64,000 bases of DNA from Sporisorium sorghi. Lineage: Eukaryota; Basidiomycota; Ustilaginomycetes; Ustilaginales; Ustilaginaceae. The position numbers and the translations under genes were made by a program. How positions within the stretch are numbered: position 1 is the stretch's first letter; each line of letters starts with the position of its first letter. Shown here piece by piece: positions 57,820 through 64,000 of this stretch. The DNA lies in the NCBI GenBank assembly GCA_023212695.1, contig JALCCG010000046.1, positions 9,496 through 73,495 of the forward strand, in the 5' to 3' direction. The notes below the pieces were generated by a model. It was not told the origin of the DNA, did no database searches, and saw nothing but the letters and a program-made list of their open reading frames with translations.

Positions 57820-58675
57820 CTACCAGCCATCGGCGAGGGGCACCGTGACATCATCGAAATAATCATGGTTGCGCTGACTGTTCACCGGCGCTGCGGCGGA
57901 CACCTCGGCAGGCGGGGTGTGCGAGTTGTCCACCAATTGCACGCCCTTATCTGGCTCCTGCTGTCCCTGGGCCGGATCAACCGCCTGCTGCTGCTGCTGC
58001 TGCTGCTGCTGGCCATCCTTGCCCTCCCTGCCAGCCCTCGCGCCGATCACGACGTACGGCAGCGGCCCGTCTTGCTGAGGGCACGCCTCGAGCAGCCTCC
58101 GCATATCACTACGCGGGCCGAGCAGATTTTCTTTATTATCCGCAAACCTTGCGAGCAGATGACCTCTACCTTCCCCATCGGAGCGGGAGACGTAGCGCAT
58201 TGTGACGCACCCGGGCCGCTTGGCGAAGTCGAGATCGATACAGCACCCGCCGTAGCACACGTGGAACGGGTGCTCGGCGTACGCTTTGCGCTCGAACAGG
58301 AAGGCTCCCTCTAGCATTCCCGTAGAGAGAAGAAGAAGATGCGTCAGCCAAGGTTGCGTGAAAGAGGGTGTGAGGGGGGAAGGTAGACGTACGGTCATCG
58401 GTGGCGTTGACGGGCGAAGCACGCACCGTGCCCGGGCGGATCTGGTCGACGTAGATGCAGTAGTTGGCCGGGTCCTGGCACATTTTGTTGAGATCGACGG
58501 GGTTGTAGACTGCTACTGGCACGGGAGGCGTGGTAGGCGGCGTCGAGGGCGCTTCCGGCTGGGGTGCTGCTGCTGCTGCTGCTGCTGCGGCCGCTGCTGC
58601 TGGTTCAGGCTCGTCGCACCGCACCCGTAGCGACAGCGTAGTCAAAAGGAGCACCAGAAAGGTTGGGATCAACAT
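57820..58675 (-). CDS. Secreted protein of unknown family with poly-Ala and poly-Gln tracts
   Basis: Two minus-strand exons, 58393-58675 and 57820-58310, with an 82-base GTACGT...TAG intron; 257 residues. A signal peptide is clear (MLIPTFLVLLLTTLSLRVRC). The mature part opens with a run of twelve Ala (GCA repeats) and a Pro/Thr-rich linker, then KMCQDPANYCIYVDQIRPG, and after the intron GAFLFERKAYAEHPFHVCYGG, CCIDLDFAKRPGC, FADNKENLLGPRSDM and a Gln9 run (CTG repeat on the + strand). At least seven cysteines lie in the mature part. The C-terminus is hydrophilic (NHDYFDDVTVPLADGW). I do not recognise it. Location, signal peptide and cysteine content fit a secreted effector or a cell-wall protein. 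The splice model is supported by continuous reading across NATDDQGAFLFERKAY. Confidence 0.75.
57984..58011. repeat. (CTG)n coding microsatellite
   Basis: Nine or so CTG units on the + strand encode a Gln tract in the secreted protein of the minus strand. Length changes would alter the protein without a frameshift. Confidence 0.85.
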
Positions 58676-59346
58676 GGTCCAACAACTGCGCCGATGTGCT
58701 TCTCTCCTGAGCTCCAAGGTGGATGCACAGTGTGGTTGTGAAGTTAAAGGCTGGCTCACGCTGAAGATTGAAAGAAACTGTCGGCTTGGCTCATGAGATG
58801 TTCCCCTGCAGAAATCTCCCTTCGAAGTCGGTGGCTTGGCAAACACACGTACGGATGAAGCCCGACGTCTGGGCGCCCTCATTTCGGTGGGAGACAATCG
58901 GAAGCCCACTTGGAGCTCACACAGGAGTTGGCAACAGTGTGCGCATTGCGGCCTTGTGGGTCTCTCTCTCCAAAGCACAATTATTGTCAAGGTGAGAAGC
59001 TGTTTTTGGGACACAGCCATGCCCACTCCTTCGTCGCATGGTGATATCGGCGAGGGTGCTCGCTGGTGTTGTGCAGCAATCGAGAGGCAGTGGCGGGACA
59101 ACAACACAGGAAGTCGGAACCGCGTAACCGGTGGGGAGTGTGGGGCTTGTTGCTACCGTGTCGTTCGCAACCAGAGATGAAGCTCCTCCTGTTGGTCAGC
59201 TGAGCGATGGGGATGGTTTGTGCGCGCGGACTGCACCACCGCTTTCGTTGCATACAAAAAGGGGCATCTCCCGAAACGAGAAACTCTCCGCTCCCTCAAC
59301 GACACACACACTAACCAACCACATCTCCCAAACGCACCAATCAAGA
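58676..59346. other. Divergent promoter region of two secreted-protein genes
   Basis: 670 bases between the 257-residue secreted protein (minus) and the first tandem paralogue (plus). A TACAAAAA element at 59253-59260 lies about 95 bases before the paralogue start. No other feature is seen. Confidence 0.5.
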
Positions 59347-59757
59347 ATGAAGCTGCACCACCTCACCATCGCCCTCACCGGCCTTGCCGCCGCCTCAGCA
59401 GTCACCGCCGAGTGCACTGACAAGCCGGTTCCCTGGTCGCAGGTCGACAACAAAAACGCCATGCACTGGGCGCTCTACTCGCAGCCCCAGGGTACGGATC
59501 TGCGCAACGTCAAGCCCGAGTATCACGATTGCAGCGCCGTCAATCCGCGCGGAGCTGACGTCGCCTTCGCCGCTTTCGGGGGCAAGGACTTTGAATTCCA
59601 GCTCCTGCCCGATGGTACGATGGGCGTCAACTGCATCGACTGCACCCCGCAGATGCTGGGCAACTACTACCTAACCAGGATCGGCGATTACATCGAGTGC
59701 AAGATGTACGAGGGCTCGCCGTTCGGGTCTGAGCTGGACCCTCAACAGGTATCTTAG
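59347..59757 (+). CDS. Small secreted cysteine protein, tandem paralogue A
   Basis: Single exon, 136 residues from the ATG at 59347; the longer frame from 59131 is leader. Signal peptide MKLHHLTIALTGLAAASAVTA, with likely cleavage before ECTDK. Mature residues carry five cysteines (23, 62, 96, 99, 118). Motifs shared with the next gene are PWS, GTDLRNVKPEYHDC, FEFQLL, TMGVNCIDCTPQMLGN and Y followed by a final Cys. The pattern C62, C96-x2-C99, C118 has a matching twin at 64, 99, 102 and 119 in that gene. No named family is recognised. A role as an apoplastic effector, protease inhibitor or cell-wall protein is possible; only secretion and paralogy are supported by sequence. Confidence 0.82.
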   Translation: MKLHHLTIALTGLAAASAVTAECTDKPVPWSQVDNKNAMHWALYSQPQGTDLRNVKPEYHDCSAVNPRGADVAFAAFGGKDFEFQLLPDGTMGVNCIDCTPQMLGNYYLTRIGDYIECKMYEGSPFGSELDPQQVS

Positions 59758-60055
59758 CTACTGAAGGACTAAGGCACTAGCTTAGACAGACCGCGGCGTT
59801 GCGTTCAACGTCAAGCGCTTGCGACCAAGCTCGATACTTGACCGGGTCGTTTGCCCCGTTCACAGCCGCTCTCGCTTTGGCTTCATTAAATGTTTGAAAT
59901 CAATCTCGTGTCTTCCTAGCTCGGTTATCGGGTGAAAAGGCTGTGTGCTTTGATATATGAAGCTGAGAAAGACCCACCTTTGTGGTGACCGATCTGTGTC
60001 TCACCCTCGAAGCCTGAGGGAGGGTTACTGTAGGCAAATGCATTGAAGCTTGCTT

Positions 60056-60102
60056 GTGACACCTCAAAGGCTCCGCTGGTGACACCTCAGAAGGCACCGC
60101 TG
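60056..60102. repeat. Imperfect 23/24-base tandem duplication
   Basis: GTGACACCTCAAAGGCTCCG... is followed at once by GTGACACCTCAGAAGGCACCG..., two units differing by a few bases, about 520 bases before paralogue B. Confidence 0.8.
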
Positions 60103-60518
60103 CATCCAATGAGAGCATGTGAAGTCCCCACCCTCCGCATCCTGGCGCGGTCGGGACAGCGACGACGCGTGACGATCTGCGTGACCGACGGAGCATCCCG
60201 TGGGGACGGTGCATTGTCCCGCCCGGCTATGTGCATAGGCGAGGCTCGACACGCACCGTGGCTGTGTGGAAGTTGAAATGAATCAGAGGGGCTCGAGCCG
60301 TTGAGCGGATCAAGTGCATAGCGCGGGTGCGTCGGGATCGGTGCTGTGTGGTAACCTCTCCCACCCACCGAGAGGGGCTGTGCCTGGTCAATACGCCGGT
60401 GGAGACGTTGCCCCCCCCCCCCTGAGCTCGGGGCAGTGCTTGGTGATGCACCGAGCACAGAGAGTGGCTCGGTGGAGATATACCTGTGAACACAATTCAT
60501 CGACAAGAAGAAAAAACG

Positions 60519-60525
60519 TATAAGA
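60519..60525 (+). promoter_or_regulatory. TATA box of secreted paralogue B
   Basis: TATAAGA, about 95 bases before the ATG at 60620. The sister gene has a weaker TACAAAAA element at a similar distance. Confidence 0.45.
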
Positions 60526-60619
60526 ACCCCTCGGATTTCACCCTTTGAACAAGAACGACGTCCAACCAACACTTTCCACTTCCACCAGCCTTTCTCAATT
60601 CCCTCAAACCTCTGCAAAT

Positions 60620-61027
60620 ATGAAGCTCACCACCGTCTTCGTCACCCTCTCCGCCCTCATCGCCGGCGCTGCCCTCACTGAGGCCGCCGCCGTCGCCCGC
60701 GCAGGCCCCTGGTCCACCATCCACCACAAGAAGGACATCAAGCACTACCGCATCTACGCCGAGAACAGCGGTGCCGACCTGCGCCACGCCAAACCCGTCT
60801 ACGACAAGTGCGCCTACACGAGCCACGAGGGGAAGGCGGACAACTACAAGTATTTCGCGCAGACCAACTTGTTCGAGTTCCAGAAGCTCGGTCACAAGAC
60901 GCTTGGCATCAACTGCCCCGACTGCACGCCGCAACAGCTGGGCAACTTGTACCAGACCAAGTTGGCCCTGAACTGCGGTGTGAAGGACCACAGGTCGGCT
61001 GACTGGAAGCCCAAGGGTGGTAACTGA
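60620..61027 (+). CDS. Small secreted cysteine protein, tandem paralogue B
   Basis: Single exon, 135 residues. Signal peptide MKLTTVFVTLSALIAGAALTEA, then AVARAGPWSTIHHKKDIKHY. The mature protein matches paralogue A over most of its length: GADLRHAKPVYDKC, LFEFQKL, TLGINCPDCTPQQLGNLYQT and a last Cys. Cysteines are 64, 99, 102 and 119; the Cys23 of paralogue A has no partner here. The C-terminus is basic (DHRSADWKPKGGN) where paralogue A is acidic (SELDPQQVS), so the surface charge differs. Not assigned to a family; duplicated secreted genes in smuts are often effectors, but no plant-linked evidence is present here. Confidence 0.82.
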   Translation: MKLTTVFVTLSALIAGAALTEAAAVARAGPWSTIHHKKDIKHYRIYAENSGADLRHAKPVYDKCAYTSHEGKADNYKYFAQTNLFEFQKLGHKTLGINCPDCTPQQLGNLYQTKLALNCGVKDHRSADWKPKGGN

Positions 61028-61811
61028 GCGGGCTGGACGCTGGGAGTTAGCACCTGGCTTCCGCACTGTCAGTGCCGTCCTTTCAACCTACTCAAGCTGG
61101 TTTAGACATGGTCTTGCCTTGCAATCTAAGTGATTCGATGCACACCGAACAGCATAGTCCTTCGATCTTGAAGCAGAATGATTGAGCGTTTGTGGACGAG
61201 TGCACAACGTGACATGAGAGCGAATCGCCCTGAGACCAGCAGACCCGCGGCTGGATCGTAGAGCAACTCGTGGATCTGAGCGCTCGTCAAACCTCCCAGC
61301 ACTCCAGCACTCCAGCACTCCAGCAGTCTTGTTTCATTTTCAAGTCCTGGTGGCGCGGAAGCTGCACGCCGAGCTGCATGAGCGCACGAGCTGGCAATTT
61401 TTGGCTAATTTTTGGCTCGACTCGCGTCGAGACGCGTGTGAAATTGCGGCAGCAGCAGCAGCAGCAGCAGCAAAAGCCAACAGCAGCAACCAGCAGAAGC
61501 AGAGAGTGTTGGTTTTCAGTCAACCTGCGGCTGTGCTGCAGTGTGCGCAGTGTTGTTTGGACCCTTGATTTTTCTTTTCGACTTGAGGCTCAACTGCTGC
61601 TCTCCTGCCCCAGCTCGGCGCAGAGAGCATCCTCGTCCAGGCAGGGGCGAGGCATGTCTTGTCTGCGCAGCAACAGGCCAAGCAGCTTTCATTTGGGCGT
61701 AGAAAGTCTATTTGGGATGCGGAGCACCAGTCTGCGTTGCTCGTTGCTACTTTCACTCCATCACCTCCATCTCCATACTCCCAATCTACCCTAGATCATC
61801 ATTCCTACAGG
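61028..61811. other. Spacer with CAGCACTCC and GCA repeats
   Basis: Between paralogue B and the modular protein gene. It holds a CAGCACTCC repeat at 61297-61326 and (GCA)8 at 61449-61472. An in-frame ATG at 61659 upstream of the next gene would add 51 residues; it is treated as leader. Confidence 0.55.
61297..61326. repeat. CAGCACTCC minisatellite
   Basis: Three to four 9-base copies, perfect except at the last unit. Confidence 0.85.
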
Positions 61812-63599
61812 ATGTCATCCCAATCAAACCCACAACGACTGGTGCTGGTGGCACTGCTCAACCGAGCCTCCACCACGCACCGCCTCAGCATCCTCGACCA
61901 GCTCGTCTCCGCAACGTCGCCTTTCGAGCTAATTGCTGAGCGCTCGCTTCGACTGACGCTGCCCGAGGATGACGAGCTGCTGCGTTCGCTGCTTGCGCAC
62001 GAGATCGAGACGCAGGGTGAAGCCGAGACGCTGGTACGATGGGCGCTCAAGTTTACCGCCACGACCAACTTCTTCTTCGTCCTCCGGCTTAAGTCTGCTG
62101 GCCCGGGAGAGATGTCCTCAAAGAGTGCCAGCGACGTTTTTGTCAGAGACTTCGCTCCTGCACTCTGGGAGAAGTACGGCGAAAACGAGATCTACGTCTC
62201 TCCCGACCAAGCTACTGCAGACATGCAGATCGAGCTGCTCTTCCCCGAGAGCATCGACACAGCGCCCGCCGAACCTCTCGCTGCACTTCAGACCGAGTCT
62301 GCACCCCAGACGGAAGCGCCAAGCATGATGCAAACCGCATCCTCCTCAAGCGAAGCTAGTGGTGGAAGTGGATTCAGCCAGGCTTCCGTCATGTCATCCG
62401 CCTCCACTGCTGCCACGTCGACCGCCTCGTCCACTCGACCACAGAGCCGAGCGTCGCTGGTCCATCCAGCTTCCAACACCGCCTCCTTCAAAGCTCGAGC
62501 TGTCCCAGCTACGGTCAAGAGCAGACCCTCGATCGAGCCGCGACTCAGCCGAGCCGCTGCGCTGCGCATGGGTGTCCCGCTGCCCGACTCTCCTGCGCGT
62601 AGCTCGCAATCGAGCCCAACCAAAGAAGCTGCTGCTGCTGCTGGCAATGTGGGCATCTCCGGCGTAGCCAAACGACCCGTGGCACCGCCCGTGTCGCTCA
62701 AAGCGCCCAGCATCGCTCCGCGTCTCAACAAGGCTGCTTTGGCGCGTCAGGGTGGTCCTCCATCTGAACCGGGTCACGGCAGACCTGCATCTGCCGCGGG
62801 TCACGTCTTTCCATCCGCAGCAGCTTCAAGTGAAGCAACGGATACAGTGCAACAGCGACAGCGCAAGCAGGTCGACTTCTCCAACACCCCTGGCCACAAG
62901 CGTCTCTCGCTCGCAGGGCAGAGCAGTATCGCGTCGATCGCTCCCCCGGCCATCGCGCCTCGTCAGAACAGGGCTAGCATGAGCCGCATCCAGCATGGGC
63001 CCGGTGGCGGCTCTTCTCTCGTCGCTGCTGCTGCGAGCAGCAACGCGGGTCGATCTAGCGGACCCCCTCCGTCGGCGTTCAAGAGTGTGGGCGCTGGACA
63101 CGCGCGTGCGTCCAGCGTTACCTCGCCGACATCTACGTCAGGAGGGGAGAAGGAGGGAGACAGACCTCGAAAGCCAGTCGACTTTGGCCACACGCCCGGC
63201 CACAAGCGCGCGAGCCTCTCGCTGTCCATCCCGTCGCTCGCAGCGCCGTCCGTGGCACCCCGCCAGAACCGCGCCTCGCTCGCCCGTACACGACCCATTT
63301 CCACAACCGCATCGCCCGATACGCTCACCAAGCCGCTCCACGACCTCAAAGCTATCCCGTCACGCGCGCCATCGTCGACGTCAAACAGCGGCAAACAAAG
63401 TTCAGAATCCATGTCAAGGGGCGCAGCGCCAGACTTCAGCCGCACACCAGGCCACAAACGCACGTCGCTAGGCGCGTTGTCGTCGACACTGGCCTCGCTC
63501 AGGGCGCCGGCGATTGCGCCGCGTTTGAACAAGGCTGCGGATGCCAGGATTGGCGCTGGTCGCAAGCACAACACCAGCACCGGCAGCAACAAGGTGTGA
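61812..63599 (+). CDS. Unknown protein with repeated TPGHKR / IAPRxN+A modules
   Basis: Single exon, 595 residues from the ATG at 61812. An N-terminal globular-looking domain (about 1-150; RLVLVALLNRASTTHRLSIL, LLAHEIETQGEAETLVRWAL, FFFVLRLKSAG, FVRDFAPALWEKYGENEIYV) is unfamiliar to me. The rest is Ser/Ala/Pro-rich with a repeated unit. The motif (S/A)IAPR(L/Q)N(K/R)A occurs at about residues 299, 380, 479 and 566, with a diverged copy SIEPRLSRAA at about 239. Three copies are preceded by DF(S/G)xTPGHKRxSL (about 354, 456, 540). The module thus alternates a basic, possibly phosphorylated TPGHKR block with an amphipathic basic block. No signal peptide or membrane segment. A cytosolic or cytoskeletal scaffold is possible. 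Not recognised in any named family. Confidence 0.8.
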   Translation: MSSQSNPQRLVLVALLNRASTTHRLSILDQLVSATSPFELIAERSLRLTLPEDDELLRSLLAHEIETQGEAETLVRWALKFTATTNFFFVLRLKSAGPGEMSSKSASDVFVRDFAPALWEKYGENEIYVSPDQATADMQIELLFPESIDTAPAEPLAALQTESAPQTEAPSMMQTASSSSEASGGSGFSQASVMSSASTAATSTASSTRPQSRASLVHPASNTASFKARAVPATVKSRPSIEPRLSRAAALRMGVPLPDSPARSSQSSPTKEAAAAAGNVGISGVAKRPVAPPVSLKAPSIAPRLNKAALARQGGPPSEPGHGRPASAAGHVFPSAAASSEATDTVQQRQRKQVDFSNTPGHKRLSLAGQSSIASIAPPAIAPRQNRASMSRIQHGPGGGSSLVAAAASSNAGRSSGPPPSAFKSVGAGHARASSVTSPTSTSGGEKEGDRPRKPVDFGHTPGHKRASLSLSIPSLAAPSVAPRQNRASLARTRPISTTASPDTLTKPLHDLKAIPSRAPSSTSNSGKQSSESMSRGAAPDFSRTPGHKRTSLGALSSTLASLRAPAIAPRLNKAADARIGAGRKHNTSTGSNKV

Positions 63600-64000
63600 T
63601 GGATCTAGGATTCCGCTTCCTGTGATACGTCCGAGTTATCGGCCTTTCTTGTAACAATTCCGTCTGCGGTACCGAAGAGTCACAGGCTTTTCCTGCGTGG
63701 AAGCCGTTGCATACTGCTGCTGCCGCGCACACCATCTCTCCCAGTCCTGTGCCCTTGTCGAGTCCACCAATGTGTACGCTAGTCACCATCAATGATACGA
63801 TACCCTGACCCACCACGCTCCTCATCCCGTGCGCATGCCTCGCGGTCTCAGCACAGATCGTCACCGCACCGTGAGCCTGACCTTTACGCCTCCTCGACCG
63901 CTTGTGCCTGCGTGCTGCACAGATGCGCTCGTCTCTCGGCTCGCGGGGGACACGAGAATCGGACGCGCTTCTGAGTTCATGTACCGTATACCATTTGCAA
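63600..64000. other. 3' flank at window edge
   Basis: Downstream of the modular protein. A minus-strand frame (63499-63864) and short plus frames show no domain. A neighbouring gene could begin beyond the edge. Confidence 0.5.

Larger units (their letters stand above)
59758..60619. other. Spacer between tandem paralogues
   Basis: 860 bases. It holds an imperfect tandem repeat at 60056-60102, a C11 run at 60412-60422 and a TATA box at 60519-60525 for the second paralogue. No coding frame is convincing. Confidence 0.6.

Noticed and set aside
57820..61027. Secondary-metabolite or toxin gene cluster
   Set aside because: The proteins are small and secreted, with no biosynthetic enzymes, and no toxin family is recognised.
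63499..63864. 121-codon minus-strand frame at the window end
   Set aside because: It has no domain and overlaps the 3' end of a supported gene.

Overview
The window is nuclear DNA of a smut fungus, most likely in the Ustilaginaceae (Ustilago/Sporisorium/Pseudozyma group). The reasons are GC-rich coding DNA, mostly intron-poor genes with short introns (64-112 bases, one exception), and a compact BRCA2 homologue with a single BRC element of the Brh2 type known from Ustilago maydis. Secreted, cysteine-bearing proteins also sit close together. The species is inferred, not proven. About 27 protein genes can be supported. I saw no convincing tRNA, rRNA, CRISPR array or intact transposon.

Layout. 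0-5 kb: exosome subunit Rrp46, AP-2 mu, a one-cysteine peroxiredoxin-like protein, SmD1. 5-12 kb: exonuclease 1, a degenerate CTGGCA repeat tract with a T38 run, a GT90 glycosyltransferase, a long-tailed Pmp3 protein. 13-22 kb: a highly repetitive Lys/Gly/Glu secreted protein, an Mdm1-type sorting nexin, an unknown coiled-coil protein. 22-26 kb: Mog1, Erg6 and dihydrofolate reductase. 26-36 kb: a base-composition oddity in a long spacer, XPF/Rad1, ATP synthase beta, a small mitochondrial acidic protein. 36-44 kb: a cyclin L-like gene, a J-protein, a cyclin K/T-like gene, a TPT-family transporter. 44-57 kb: Chl1/DDX11 helicase, branched-chain E2, Gfa1, Brh2. 57.8-64 kb: three secreted-protein genes, two of them tandem paralogues, then a protein built from repeated TPGHKR / IAPRxN+A modules.

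Functions. Four genes act in recombination and repair (exo1, XPF/rad1, chl1, brh2). Others serve RNA processing and transcription (rrp46, smd1, two cyclins), trafficking (AP-2 mu, Mdm1-like), mitochondrial metabolism (atp2, BCKDH E2), sterol, folate and chitin precursor synthesis (erg6, DHFR, gfa1). The housekeeping genes are not arranged as a pathway cluster. The secreted genes at 57.8-61.0 kb do look like a small effector-type cluster.

The most promising undescribed items are the tandem secreted paralogues, the modular TPGHKR protein and the repetitive secreted protein. Spliced models were built by hand from GT-AG signals that restore frame and family homology. No alignment or database search was run.
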